64,000 nt of DNA, taken from Actinomadura macrotermitis. GTDB taxonomy: Bacteria; Actinomycetota; Actinomycetes; Streptosporangiales; Streptosporangiaceae. Of this stretch, positions 26,393 to 35,079 are shown one piece after another (within the stretch, counting starts at the first letter, position 1; the number at the start of each line of letters is the position of its first letter). The notes beneath the pieces are model-generated. The model did no database searches. It saw only the letters and a list, made by a program, of their open reading frames with translations, and had not been told where the DNA came from. The stretch is from the NCBI RefSeq assembly GCF_009604375.1, contig NZ_WEGH01000002.1, positions 768,073 through 832,072 of the forward strand. Direction: 5' to 3'. The translations under genes were made by a program, and so were the position numbers.

Positions 26393-27961
26393 TCAGCCGC
26401 GCGCAACCCAGGTCACCAGCTCCCGTTTGAGCACCTTCCCGCTCGGCCCGAGCGGGAAGGCGTCCACGAACTCCACGCGCCGCGGGTATTTGTAGGCCGC
26501 CACGCGCTCCCGGCACCACTGGATGATCTCGTTCGCGAGCGCGGCACCCGGCTCGGCCTCCGAACGGGCCACCACCACCGCGCACACCTCTTCGCCCAAG
26601 CGGTCGTGCGGAACGCCGACCACCGCGACCCGCGCGATGGCGGGATGCCCCACCAGCACCTCTTCGACCTCGCGCGGGTAGACGTTGTAGCCCCCGCGGA
26701 CCACCATGTCCTTCTTCCTGTCCACGATGGTCAGGTAGCCGTCGGCGTCCTTCACGCCGAGATCACCCGAACGGAACCAGCCGTCCACGATCGCCTCGGC
26801 GGTGGCGTCGGGCCGGTTGAGGTACCCCGCCATCACGTTGTGGCCCCGGACGACCACCTCGCCGACCTCGCCGGGCGGCACCGGCTCGATCCGGCCGGCC
26901 AGGTCCGCGCGGGCGATCCCGACCTCGACGCCCCAGATCGGCAGCCCCACCGTCCCCGGGCGGCACGGCCAGGCGCGCTGGTTGTACGCGACGACCGGCG
27001 AGGTCTCGGTCAGGCCGTACCCCTCGTAGATGCGGCAGCCGTACACGTCCTCGAACTCCCGCAGCACGCGCACCGGCAGCGCCGAGCCACCGGAGAAGGC
27101 GCGGTCGAGCGGCGGCCGCCGCGGGTCGGACGCCGCCAGGTCGAGCAGTTCCATGTACATCGTCGGCACGCCCATGAAGACCGTGCATTCCCGCGCGACC
27201 ATGAGGTCGAGCGCGGCGGCGGCCTCGAACCTGCGCATCAGGGCCATCGTGCCGCCCGCCCGGAAACACGTCAGCATCCCGCAGATCTGGCCGAACGTAT
27301 GGAACAGCGGCAGGCAACCGAGCAGGACGTCGCCGGCCCCGAAGTCGAACGGCGACAGCATCGTCACCGCGACGTTCATCGTGATGTTCAGGTGCGTCAG
27401 CATCGCCCCCTTCGGCCGCCCGGTCGTCCCGGACGTGTAAAGGACGATCGCGAGATCGGCGGGGTCGCGGGGCACGTGACCGTCGATCGGCCGGGCCTGC
27501 TCGGCGAGCCGGTCCAGGCGGGGCGCCCCCGCGCCTGCGGGGCGGGACGGATCCTCGTCCAGCACGGTCAGCATCGGCACCCCGGCCGCTTCGGCGGCCT
27601 TGCCGCCCTCCTCCAGCAGCGGCCCGGCGCAGACCAGGACCTTCGCCGCCGAGTCACGCAGCACGTACTCGATCTCGTTGGCCCTGAGCAGCGCGTGCAC
27701 CGGGACCACGACCGCGCCGAGCGCCAGCGCGCCGAAGTACGCCATCGGGAACTCAAGGGAGTTCGGCACGAGCAACGCCACAGTGTCGCCGGGGCCGATG
27801 CCCTGCTCCCGCAGCACGGCGGCGTACCGGCGGGCCGCGTCCCACAGCTCGCCGTAGGTCACCTCGTCCGCGTCCAGCACGAGGGCGGGGTGGCCGGGGC
27901 GCCGGGCCGCCGACTCCGCGAGTACGGCGGCCACCGAAAGGGACAGGGCGGCCTCAGACAC
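26393..27961 (-). CDS. Acyl-CoA ligase of the C5N unit (probable 5-aminolevulinate-CoA ligase)
   Basis: A 522-residue ANL enzyme with P-loop [57 protein letters not shown] and the catalytic lysine in [11 protein letters not shown]. By itself it looks like a general long-chain-type acyl-CoA ligase. Its assignment rests on the 8-bp overlap with the ALA synthase gene: in manumycin/asukamycin-type clusters an ALA synthase, an ALA-CoA ligase and an amide synthetase build 2-amino-3-hydroxycyclopent-2-enone. GTG 27961 is the start within that overlap. The CoA activation drives cyclisation of ALA (known for the family). Confidence 0.85.
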   Translation of the reverse strand: MSEAALSLSVAAVLAESAARRPGHPALVLDADEVTYGELWDAARRYAAVLREQGIGPGDTVALLVPNSLEFPMAYFGALALGAVVVPVHALLRANEIEYVLRDSAAKVLVCAGPLLEEGGKAAEAAGVPMLTVLDEDPSRPAGAGAPRLDRLAEQARPIDGHVPRDPADLAIVLYTSGTTGRPKGAMLTHLNITMNVAVTMLSPFDFGAGDVLLGCLPLFHTFGQICGMLTCFRAGGTMALMRRFEAAAALDLMVARECTVFMGVPTMYMELLDLAASDPRRPPLDRAFSGGSALPVRVLREFEDVYGCRIYEGYGLTETSPVVAYNQRAWPCRPGTVGLPIWGVEVGIARADLAGRIEPVPPGEVGEVVVRGHNVMAGYLNRPDATAEAIVDGWFRSGDLGVKDADGYLTIVDRKKDMVVRGGYNVYPREVEEVLVGHPAIARVAVVGVPHDRLGEEVCAVVVARSEAEPGAALANEIIQWCRERVAAYKYPRRVEFVDAFPLGPSGKVLKRELVTWVARG

Positions 27962-29159
27962 GCCCGATGCCCAGTTCTCCCCAGATGCCGTCGAGCGCCT
28001 CGACGAACTTCACGACGTCGTCGGTGGTGTGGGTGGCCGACGGCGCCACGCGCAGGATCTCCTCCCCCGCCTTGACGCTGGGGGCGTTGATCGCCTGGAC
28101 GTAGATGCCGTGCCTCTGCAGCAGCAGGGCGGACGCCTTCTTGCAGAGCCCCTCGTCGCCGACGAACACCGAGACGATGTGCGTCATCGGGGAGAGGTAG
28201 GGGATGCGGCGCTGGTCGAGCTGCTCGTGCAGCGCCCGCGCGTTCGCCGCCAGCCGGTCGCGGTCCTCGTCGGTGGCGCGCAGGTGCCGGACCGCGGCGA
28301 GAGCGCCGGCGGCGATCGACGGCGGCAGCGAGGTGGTGAAGATGAACGACCGGGAGAAGCTGCGCACCGCGTCCACCAGCGGAGCCGGGCCCGCGATGTA
28401 CCCGCCCGCGGTCCCGTAGCCCTTGGCGAGCGTGCCCATGATGACGGTGAACTCGTCCGCGATCCCCTCGCGGGCGGCGATCCCCGCACCCTCGGGCCCG
28501 TACATCCCGACGGCGTGCACCTCGTCGAGGAACGTCGTCGCGCCGTACCGCCGGGCGAGCTCCGCCACTTCGGCCAGCGGCGCGATGTCGCCGGACATCG
28601 AATACACCGACTCCAGGGCGATCAGCTTCGGGCGGTCGGGATCGGCGGCCGCCAGGAGCTCCTCCAGGTGGGCCGTGTCGTTGTGGCGGAAGATCTGCTT
28701 CTCGGCCTTGCTGTGCCGGAGACCGTCGATGATCGAGGCGTGGTTGAGCGCGTCGGAGAACACCACCGTGTCCGGCACCCGCCCGGCGAGGATGGAGAGG
28801 GCCCCGTCGTTGGCGGTGTACCCGGAGGTGAACAGCAGGCCCTCCTCCTTGCCGTGGAGGGCGGCCAGCTCCTTTTCCAGAAGGACGTGGTAGTGGTTCG
28901 TCCCGCCGATGTTGCGGGACCCGCCGGAACCCGCGCCATATTCATCGACCGCCTTTTTCATGGCCTCCAGAACACGCGGGTGCTGTCCCATTCCGAGATA
29001 GTCGTTGCTGCACCAGACGCTGATCTCGGTGTCCGCGCCGTCCGTGCGTGCGATCGCACTGGGGAACCTGCCCGCGCGCCGTCCAAGCTCCAGGAACTCG
29101 CGCCGGTGCTCCGCGAACCTCGCCGTCTCGCGCGAGAAGAACTCAACATGCCGGTTCAT
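27954..29159 (-). CDS. 5-aminolevulinate synthase (C5N-type)
   Basis: 401 residues, close to normal ALAS length. It starts [20 protein letters not shown], with [42 protein letters not shown] and [11 protein letters not shown] (Asp212), and the PLP lysine at Lys246 in [13 protein letters not shown]. It condenses glycine with succinyl-CoA. Actinomycetes make haem by the glutamyl-tRNA route, so an ALAS gene in a biosynthetic cluster is a marker of the C5N moiety. It is followed directly by its CoA ligase. The start is ATG 29159; the 114-bp region upstream to the MarR gene shows no clear promoter. Confidence 0.95.
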   Translation of the reverse strand: MNRHVEFFSRETARFAEHRREFLELGRRAGRFPSAIARTDGADTEISVWCSNDYLGMGQHPRVLEAMKKAVDEYGAGSGGSRNIGGTNHYHVLLEKELAALHGKEEGLLFTSGYTANDGALSILAGRVPDTVVFSDALNHASIIDGLRHSKAEKQIFRHNDTAHLEELLAAADPDRPKLIALESVYSMSGDIAPLAEVAELARRYGATTFLDEVHAVGMYGPEGAGIAAREGIADEFTVIMGTLAKGYGTAGGYIAGPAPLVDAVRSFSRSFIFTTSLPPSIAAGALAAVRHLRATDEDRDRLAANARALHEQLDQRRIPYLSPMTHIVSVFVGDEGLCKKASALLLQRHGIYVQAINAPSVKAGEEILRVAPSATHTTDDVVKFVEALDGIWGELGIGRV

Positions 29160-29273
29160 GGGTCCAGCGTGCCGACGGGAGGGGGCGAGACCTATGCCCG
29201 ATCGGGGCCCTCGAACGGGCTGCCCGAACGGGCCGCCCCTACCGGGTGGGGGTGCCTCCGGGACGGGCGGCCG

Positions 29274-29729
29274 TCAGGTCAGCGAGTAGACGCCCGCGCC
29301 GACGACCAGGCGCACCATGTAGCGCCGCACCTCCTCGCGCTCGGCCGGGGAGAAGCCGCCGAGGATCTCGGTCTCGATGGACTCCAGCAGTTCCTGGGCA
29401 CGCTCGGCGAGGGCCACGCCCGACGAGGTGATCCAGAGCCCGATGATCCGGCGGCTGCCGGGCCGGGGGCTGCGCTCGACCAGGCCGCGTTTGACCAGGC
29501 CGTCGACCGCCCGGCCCATCGCCGGCGCGGTGACCGCGCAGCGGCGGGCGAGCTCGGCGCCGGAGGCGCCGGGGTGGGCGCTCAACACCATGAGGGCGCT
29601 GTTCTGCGCCAGAGTCAGATCCAGCGGCGCGAGCGCGTGCTCGGCCCTGATGTTGAACGCCTGGGAGAGATGCCAGAGCAAGAAGCCGAGTCTCTCGGCG
29701 GGGTCCTGAACGCCTACCACGAGCACCAT
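29274..29729 (-). CDS. MarR-family transcriptional regulator
   Basis: 151 residues with the winged-helix order of MarR proteins: FLLWHLSQAFNIRAEHALAP, LTLAQNSALMVLSAHPGASG, the recognition region GAELARRCAVTAPAMGRAVD and the wing RSPRPGSRRIIGLWIT. It is encoded divergently from an MFS exporter across a 229-bp region with paired operator-like repeats, the standard arrangement of a ligand-relieved repressor of drug efflux. The inducer could be the product or an aromatic intermediate (inference). ATG 29729 is used. Confidence 0.93.
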   Translation of the reverse strand: MVLVVGVQDPAERLGFLLWHLSQAFNIRAEHALAPLDLTLAQNSALMVLSAHPGASGAELARRCAVTAPAMGRAVDGLVKRGLVERSPRPGSRRIIGLWITSSGVALAERAQELLESIETEILGGFSPAEREEVRRYMVRLVVGAGVYSLT

Positions 29730-29739
29730 CCTCTCAGGC

Positions 29740-29784
29740 TTGACAAATAACTCAAGTTACTTGCAGGCTTATAATCTGAGTTAT
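29740..29784. promoter_or_regulatory. MarR-type operator candidates with TATAAT box
   Basis: Arms ATAACTCA (29747-29754) and TGAGTTAT (29777-29784) form an inverted repeat flanking a perfect TATAAT (29770-29775). In direct orientation the pattern TAAnnnnAGTTA occurs at 29748 and 29772, 24 bp apart. TTGACA at 29740 is too far (24 bp) from TATAAT to be its -35 box. The position suggests repression of the exporter and autoregulation by the MarR protein. Confidence 0.6.
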
Positions 29785-29958
29785 CTACCACCCTGAATTG
29801 CACTCTCTGTGCACGCCATTCCGACACGGGGTGACGGCGCACACCCGGATCAATGACTGTCAGCGGTACACACGCTAACGGATGCCGCCGAGGCACGAGG
29901 TCACGCCACCGGCCGCCACCGCGCCGAGGACCACGGCACTAGGGGGATCGCTCATCTG

Positions 29959-31431
29959 ATGTCCACCACCACCCGAGATCCTGCCGGCACGCCTCCCAAG
30001 CCGGCCCAGGGCTCGCGGCAGCTGCTGATGCTGCTCTGCGGGGCCCAGTTCATGATCTTGCTCGACGCCTCCATCGTGAACGTCGCACTCCCGGCCATCA
30101 GTCGAGACCTCGGGTTCGGTCACGGGAACCTGCAGTGGATCGTGAACGCCTACACCCTCGCGTTCGCGGGGTTCCTGCTCCTCGGCGGGCGGCTCGCCGA
30201 CATCCTCGGCCGCAAGTTCCTGTTCCAGTCCGGCATCATCCTGTTCACCATCGCCAGCCTCGCCGGCGGCGTCGCCCAGGACGAGGGCACGCTGCTGGCG
30301 GCCCGCGCCCTGCAGGGGCTCGGCGCGGCGCTGCTGGCCCCGTCGATCCTCACCATCCTCACCACGACCTACTCCGAGGGACAGGCCAGGGCCAAGGCGA
30401 TGGGCGCCTGGACCGCCTCGAGCGGCGTCGGCTTCGCGGCCGGTGCGCTGTTCGGCGGGGTGCTGGTCGAGGTCGCCAACTGGCGCTGGACGCTGCTCAT
30501 CAACATCCCGTTCGGCATCGCCGGGCTGGCCGTCGCGCAGAAGGCCATCCCGGCCACGCCGCGCCCGCCGCGCCGGGCGCGCCTGGACGTGCTCGGCGTC
30601 CTGCTGTCCACCGCCGGCCTGCTGTCGCTGACCTACGGGGCGGTCAGCAGCGGGGAGCGGGGCTGGAGCTCGCCCGTCACCTGGGGGACGCTGCTCGCCG
30701 GCGTCGTCCTGCTCGGCTGGTTCGTCGTGCACGAGACCGCGGTCGCCCGTGAGCCGATCATGCCGCTGCGCCTGCTGACCGTGCGCAGCGTCGCCGCCGC
30801 CAACCTCACCATGTTCTGGATCTCGGCGGCCGTCTATCCCAGCCTGTTCGTGCTGTCGCTGTACGTGCAGAACGTCCTCGGCTACTCGGCGCTCAAGGCG
30901 GGGCTCGCCTTCCTCGCTCCCACCATCGCCATGGCCGCGACCTCCCAGTTCGCCGCCCGGCTGAACATGCGCGTGGGGCCGCGCACGCTGCTGCTCATCG
31001 CCGCGGCCCTCGGGAGCACGGGACTGGCCTGGCTGACCCAGGTGAGCGCCGGGGGCTCGTTCCTGAGCGACGTCCTGGCACCGAGCGTCCTGACCTTCCT
31101 CGGGCTCGGGCTCGCCAACGCACCGCTCGCCATGGCGGCCATGTCCGGCGTCGCGCCGAACGAGGCAGGGCTGGCATCCGGGATCCTGAACACCACCCGC
31201 CAGGTCGGCATCTCCCTGGGACTGGCGGTCATCGCGACCGTCGCCGCCGACACGACCCGCAACTCACATGCGAGCGACCCCCTGCACAACCTGACGGCCG
31301 GGTACGGCGCGGCCTTCGGGGTCGCCGCCGGGCTCGCGGTCCTCGCCCTGCTCTGCGCCTTCTTCCTGCCGGGCGCCACCCGTGCGGCGCCCCGCCCCGC
31401 GCCGGCCCCGGCCACCGAGCCCACTCCCTGA
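29959..31431 (+). CDS. MFS drug exporter, DHA2 (14-TMS) family
   Basis: A 490-residue integral membrane protein. Signature segments are LDASIVNVALPAIS in the first membrane span (motif D1-like), GGRLADILGRKFLF (motif A) and the antiporter motif C-like GVGFAAGALFGGVLVE. Hydrophobic segments are consistent with 14 spans, and the C-terminal ~20 residues are Pro/Ala-rich. Such H+-antiporters export toxic organic molecules. Divergent MarR control and location inside the cluster support product export or self-resistance (inference). ATG 29959 is preceded by GGGGGA. Confidence 0.93.
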   Translation: MSTTTRDPAGTPPKPAQGSRQLLMLLCGAQFMILLDASIVNVALPAISRDLGFGHGNLQWIVNAYTLAFAGFLLLGGRLADILGRKFLFQSGIILFTIASLAGGVAQDEGTLLAARALQGLGAALLAPSILTILTTTYSEGQARAKAMGAWTASSGVGFAAGALFGGVLVEVANWRWTLLINIPFGIAGLAVAQKAIPATPRPPRRARLDVLGVLLSTAGLLSLTYGAVSSGERGWSSPVTWGTLLAGVVLLGWFVVHETAVAREPIMPLRLLTVRSVAAANLTMFWISAAVYPSLFVLSLYVQNVLGYSALKAGLAFLAPTIAMAATSQFAARLNMRVGPRTLLLIAAALGSTGLAWLTQVSAGGSFLSDVLAPSVLTFLGLGLANAPLAMAAMSGVAPNEAGLASGILNTTRQVGISLGLAVIATVAADTTRNSHASDPLHNLTAGYGAAFGVAAGLAVLALLCAFFLPGATRAAPRPAPAPATEPTP

Positions 31432-31435
31432 GCGA

Positions 31436-31450
31436 CGACCCGGGGGGTCG
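31436..31450 (+). terminator. Hairpin after MFS gene
   Basis: CGACCC-GGG-GGGTCG makes a perfect 6-bp stem with a 3-nt loop beginning 5 bp after the exporter stop. It is GC-rich without a T-run, consistent with actinomycete terminators. Confidence 0.55.
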
Positions 31451-31474
31451 CGCGCCGCAATCGAATCCGCGCTG

Positions 31475-31503
31475 TTGACAAGCGGCTTGATGCACATTAA
31501 GGC
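31475..31503 (+). promoter_or_regulatory. Candidate promoter of the HisC-like gene
   Basis: TTGACA (31475-31480), 17 bp, TAAGGC (31498-31503). It is a perfect -35 box with a moderate -10, 45 bp before the first in-frame ATG (31548). Confidence 0.5.
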
Positions 31504-31547
31504 ATCGGTCGACAACAGAAAGTCAATGAGACTTTCTGGACATACAT

Positions 31548-32687
31548 ATGTCCTCATACGGGGGTAATAATGTGGATATTCCAAACAGCAGGCTTGCTAT
31601 CCGTGGTCGCGGGGAGGGTGACAGCACCTTGGTGACTATGATGCCGGAATCGAGCGATACGGATTTGCCTCTCGATCCGCACTCACTTCATGTCCTCTCA
31701 TTGAACGAGAACCCCTTTCCGCCTCTGGCCGACGTCCGGCGCGCCCTGGAGTTCGCGATCGGGAACGTCAACCGCTACCCGGACCCCACCTGCCTCGGCC
31801 TGGTCAGCGAGCTGTCCCGCCACCACTGCGTGCCCGAGGACGACATCGTGGTGGGCGCCGACACCCTGCAGATCGCCCTCCAGCTCGTGCGGGCGGCGTC
31901 GTTCGAGCCGGGCACGCAGATCATGTACCCGACGCCGTCGTTCGAGGCGTACGACATCATCAGCCGGATGGCGCACGTGCCGCCGATCCGGGTGCCGCTC
32001 ACCCGCGAGAGCGCGCACGACCTGCCGGGGATGGCCGCGGCGCTGGGCCCGGCGGTGAAGATCGTCCTGCTCAGCAACCCGCACAACCTGACCGGCGTGC
32101 CGATCAACGACGTCGACCTGCGCAAGTTCATCAACGCACTGCCGGCGGACACCATCGTCGTGCTCGACGAGGCGTTCCAGGAGTTCGTCCGCGACCCGGC
32201 GGCGGCCAACGGCATCGACATCTACCGCGATTACCAGCAGGTCGTGGTGCTGCGCAGCTTCTCCAACGCGCACGGGCTCGCGGACCTGCGGGTCGGCTAC
32301 GCCGTCGCCCACAGCCCGATCATCGACATGCTGCACGAGCAGATCCCGCCCTTCACCATCAGCGCGCTGGGCCAGGCCGCGGCCGTAGCATCGCTGCGCA
32401 GTTTCAGCAAGGTCGAGGAGCGGGTCGAGTCCCTCATCCGCGAGCGGAAGCGCCTGTGGAGCGCGCTCACCGAGTACGGCTTCAGGCCGCCGCGCAGCGA
32501 GGCCTCGTTCATCTGGCTCCCGCCCGAGGACCGCTGCTTCGACTTCGCGCTGCGCTGCCACCAGGAGGGCATCGCCGTACGGCTGTACTCCAACGGCGGG
32601 CTGCGCATCAGCATCGGCACCCCCGCGGCCAATTCCAGCCTGATTCGCGTCGCGCAGCTCCTGCACGACGAGAGCTCCGCGTCCTGA
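31548..32687 (+). CDS. HisC-like class I aminotransferase fold protein lacking the PLP lysine
   Basis: 379 residues with clear histidinol-phosphate aminotransferase layout: LNENPFPPL, NRYPDP, SNPHNLTGVPIN, VLDEAFQEFV, and the C-terminal arginine in GLRISIGTP. The Schiff-base motif, normally S-K-A in LRTxSKAxxLAGLR, reads LRSFSNAHGLADLR. Codon 32265-32267 is AAC, so residue 240 is Asn, not Lys. The Asp-Glu-Ala-Tyr tyrosine is Phe. A normal transamination is therefore not expected; a scaffold, PMP-dependent or non-PLP role is possible. ATG 31548 has a weak ribosome site; GTG 31632 or ATG 31638/31641, after GGGGAGG, would also keep the fold. Confidence 0.85.
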   Translation: MSSYGGNNVDIPNSRLAIRGRGEGDSTLVTMMPESSDTDLPLDPHSLHVLSLNENPFPPLADVRRALEFAIGNVNRYPDPTCLGLVSELSRHHCVPEDDIVVGADTLQIALQLVRAASFEPGTQIMYPTPSFEAYDIISRMAHVPPIRVPLTRESAHDLPGMAAALGPAVKIVLLSNPHNLTGVPINDVDLRKFINALPADTIVVLDEAFQEFVRDPAAANGIDIYRDYQQVVVLRSFSNAHGLADLRVGYAVAHSPIIDMLHEQIPPFTISALGQAAAVASLRSFSKVEERVESLIRERKRLWSALTEYGFRPPRSEASFIWLPPEDRCFDFALRCHQEGIAVRLYSNGGLRISIGTPAANSSLIRVAQLLHDESSAS

Positions 32688-32749
32688 TCGCTCACGTTCC
32701 ATACACGGGGATATCAAACACTTTACAAATAAGGGCGGGGGAGCATCAG

Positions 32750-34312
32750 GTGCGGCTCGCATCGCAGCACTATGTGCAAAGAATTGTCGACGCACTGGGC
32801 GACGACCAGGACCGCCCGCTGCTCTGGTGGCGGGACACCGCTCTTTCGGCGGGCGGGCTGCGGCGGATGATCCTCTCGGCCGCCCAGGCGATGCTCGACC
32901 TGGGCGTGGACCGGGACTGGACCGTCGCGCTGCTCACCGCGTCCAACAGCCCCGACCTTCTGGTGGGGCGCTACGCGGCGAACCTGCTGGGCGCCACCGT
33001 CATCCATCTGCGGTCGACCAACGCCGCCTCCTCGCAAGACGCGCTGCCCGTCGAACCGCAGCTCGCCATGGTGGAGGAGACGTCCACCAGGTTGCTGGTG
33101 ACCGACGCCTGGAACCACGCGCGCGCGATGCAGATCCGCGAGCGCGCGACGAATCCCCTCGTCCTCGCGGCCGCCGGTGATCTCGGCCCCGGCGTCCACG
33201 ATCTGCACGGGCCCGTCACCGCGACCGCCTCCGACGTCGCCCGGGCCTGCGCGGCGGTACGGCCGGAGGACCTGGCGATCATCACCTACACCAGCGGCTC
33301 GACCGGCACGCCCAAGGGCATTTGCCGTTCGTTCCGCGCGTGGAGCCACGCGGTCTCCACCACCTTCGCGCCCGGCGAGCGCCCGCGGATGCTCGTCACC
33401 ACGCCGCTCAGCCACACCGTCGGCCCGATGGTGGACGCGGCGCTGACCTCCGGCGGAACGCTCGTCCTGCACGAGGGCTTCGACCCCGGCCGGGTCCTGC
33501 GCGCGTTCGCCGAGGACCGCGTTACGCAGGCGTTCCTGGCCGCGCCCCAGGTCTACCGGCTCCTCGACCACCCGGACCTGCCCGCCACCGATACCTCGTC
33601 GCTCACCCGGCTCCTCTACGGCGGCACGCCCGCGTCGCCGACGCGGATGGCGCAGGCGGTCGAAACCTTCGGCCCGGTGCTGGTCCAGACGTACGGGACG
33701 ACCGAGACCTGGGAGATCTGCGGACTGCCCGGCCCCGACCACCTGGCCTTCGAACGGCTGGGCACCGCGGGACGCCCCTCCCCCGGCATCGACGTCGAGC
33801 TGCGCGATCCCGAGTCGGGCGAGCCGGCTCCCGCGGGCGGGATCGGCGAGGTCTGCGTGCGGTCCCCCGGAATGCTGAACGGTTACTGGAACGATCCCCG
33901 GCTCACCGAGAAGGCGCTGCGGGACGGCTGGTTCCACACCGGCGACCTCGGCTACTTCGACACCGGCGGCTACCTGCACCTGGTCGACCGCCTCGCCCAC
34001 GTCATCAAGCACAGCGGGATCAAGATCTATCCCGTGGAGGTCGAGAACGTCCTGCTGCGCCACCCGGCTGTGGCGCAGGCGGCGGTCTTCGGCGTCCGCG
34101 ACCGCGACGAGGTCGAGCACGTGCACGCGGCCGTCGTGCTCGTCCCCGGCCGTCACGTCACGGTCGGCGACCTCCAGGAGCACGTGCGCGGGCGGCTGTC
34201 GGACCTGCACGTGCCGACCACACTGACGCTGCGCTCCGCGCTCCCGGTGATCAGCTCCGGAAAGCTCGACAAACAGCGACTCAAGCGGGAGGCCGCCGAG
34301 CAACTCGCCTGA
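32750..34312 (+). CDS. ANL-type amide synthetase (probable C5N amide synthetase)
   Basis: A 520-residue acyl-adenylate enzyme: P-loop IITYTSGSTGTPKGICRS, QTYGTTETWEICG, HTGDLGYFDTGGYL, KHSGIKIYPVEVENV and catalytic lysine in SSGKLDKQRLK. In C5N pathways (asukamycin AsuD3 type) a stand-alone ANL protein forms the amide between the polyketide acid and the aminohydroxycyclopentenone. This gene is the only unassigned ANL protein near the ALA synthase pair, so I infer that role; a plain CoA ligase remains possible. GTG 32750 has GGGGGAG 7 bp upstream. The longer frame back to 32456 overlaps the HisC-like gene and is rejected. Confidence 0.75.
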   Translation: MRLASQHYVQRIVDALGDDQDRPLLWWRDTALSAGGLRRMILSAAQAMLDLGVDRDWTVALLTASNSPDLLVGRYAANLLGATVIHLRSTNAASSQDALPVEPQLAMVEETSTRLLVTDAWNHARAMQIRERATNPLVLAAAGDLGPGVHDLHGPVTATASDVARACAAVRPEDLAIITYTSGSTGTPKGICRSFRAWSHAVSTTFAPGERPRMLVTTPLSHTVGPMVDAALTSGGTLVLHEGFDPGRVLRAFAEDRVTQAFLAAPQVYRLLDHPDLPATDTSSLTRLLYGGTPASPTRMAQAVETFGPVLVQTYGTTETWEICGLPGPDHLAFERLGTAGRPSPGIDVELRDPESGEPAPAGGIGEVCVRSPGMLNGYWNDPRLTEKALRDGWFHTGDLGYFDTGGYLHLVDRLAHVIKHSGIKIYPVEVENVLLRHPAVAQAAVFGVRDRDEVEHVHAAVVLVPGRHVTVGDLQEHVRGRLSDLHVPTTLTLRSALPVISSGKLDKQRLKREAAEQLA

Positions 34313-34335
34313 GCCCCCTCCCCCCGCACTGCCTC

Positions 34336-34351
34336 CCGGGCGGAAGCCCGG
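34336..34351 (+). terminator. Hairpin upstream of the IGPS-like gene
   Basis: CCGGGC-GGAA-GCCCGG is a perfect 6-bp stem with a stable GNRA-like tetraloop, 21 bp before GTG 34372. It may end the preceding transcript or act on the next one. The ribosome site GGAAGGA lies just after it. Confidence 0.5.
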
Positions 34352-34371
34352 TCCACCTGGAAGGAAACGCC

Positions 34372-35073
34372 GTGGTAAAGCACAGCCTGCGCGACGTCCT
34401 CGCTTCGGCGCGGCACAAGAAGCGCCCCGCACTGATCGTCGACGTCAAACTCCGATCGCCGCGCGACGGCGAGCTGATCTCCGGCGAACGCCTCGAGCCG
34501 TACGTGCGGGCCCTGGAGGAGGCCGACGTGGACGCCCTGGCGACGCCCACCGACGGGCAGCACTTCGGCGGCAGCCTGGACGCCGCGCGGCGCATCCGCA
34601 AGAACGCGACCGTCCCGCTCATGCGCAAGGAGTTCTTCGCGTCCGTCGCCCAGATGGACGAGTCCCTCGACACCGGGTTCGACGCCGTCCAGCTCACCCT
34701 GAGCACCATCCCCGACCTCGGGCTCGTGCGGGAGATGAAAGCGCGCGCGGAGGTGATCGGGCTGGAGGTCGTCGTCTGCGTGCGCACGGCGCGGCAGCTG
34801 GAGACGGCGATCGACCTGGGCGCGGCGATGGTGGGCATCGCCAACCGCGACATCACCGCGCTGGAGATGGACGATGGCACTGTGCAGACCACCGAGGAAC
34901 TGGTCTCGCTGGTGCCCGCCGACGTCTACTCGATCTCCGAGAGCGCGCTGCTGTCGGCCGCCGACGTCGACCGGGTCGCGGCCGCCGGCGCGGACGCCAT
35001 GGTCATCGGCACCGCCATCGCCAAGAGCGACGACCCGGCCTCGATGGTCCGGGCCCTGCGCGGCGGGGCCTGA
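34372..35073 (+). CDS. Indole-3-glycerol-phosphate synthase-like (beta/alpha)8 protein
   Basis: 233 residues, about 20-30 shorter than usual TrpC. IGPS landmarks are present but altered: LIVDVKLRSPRDG for EVKxxSPS (Glu to Asp24, Lys26 kept), LMRKEFF for LRKDF (Lys86 kept), Glu132 in GLEVVVCV, GIANRDI for INNRDL (first Asn to Ala157), and SISESAL (Glu190 kept). The acid/base lysines survive while a substrate-contacting Asn is lost, so a related ring-closing or decarboxylating reaction on a different substrate is possible. It heads the operon with paaABCDE and a trpA-like gene. GTG start with GGAAGGA site. No other trp genes are nearby. Confidence 0.85.
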   Translation: MVKHSLRDVLASARHKKRPALIVDVKLRSPRDGELISGERLEPYVRALEEADVDALATPTDGQHFGGSLDAARRIRKNATVPLMRKEFFASVAQMDESLDTGFDAVQLTLSTIPDLGLVREMKARAEVIGLEVVVCVRTARQLETAIDLGAAMVGIANRDITALEMDDGTVQTTEELVSLVPADVYSISESALLSAADVDRVAAAGADAMVIGTAIAKSDDPASMVRALRGGA

Positions 35074-35079
35074 CCGGCC

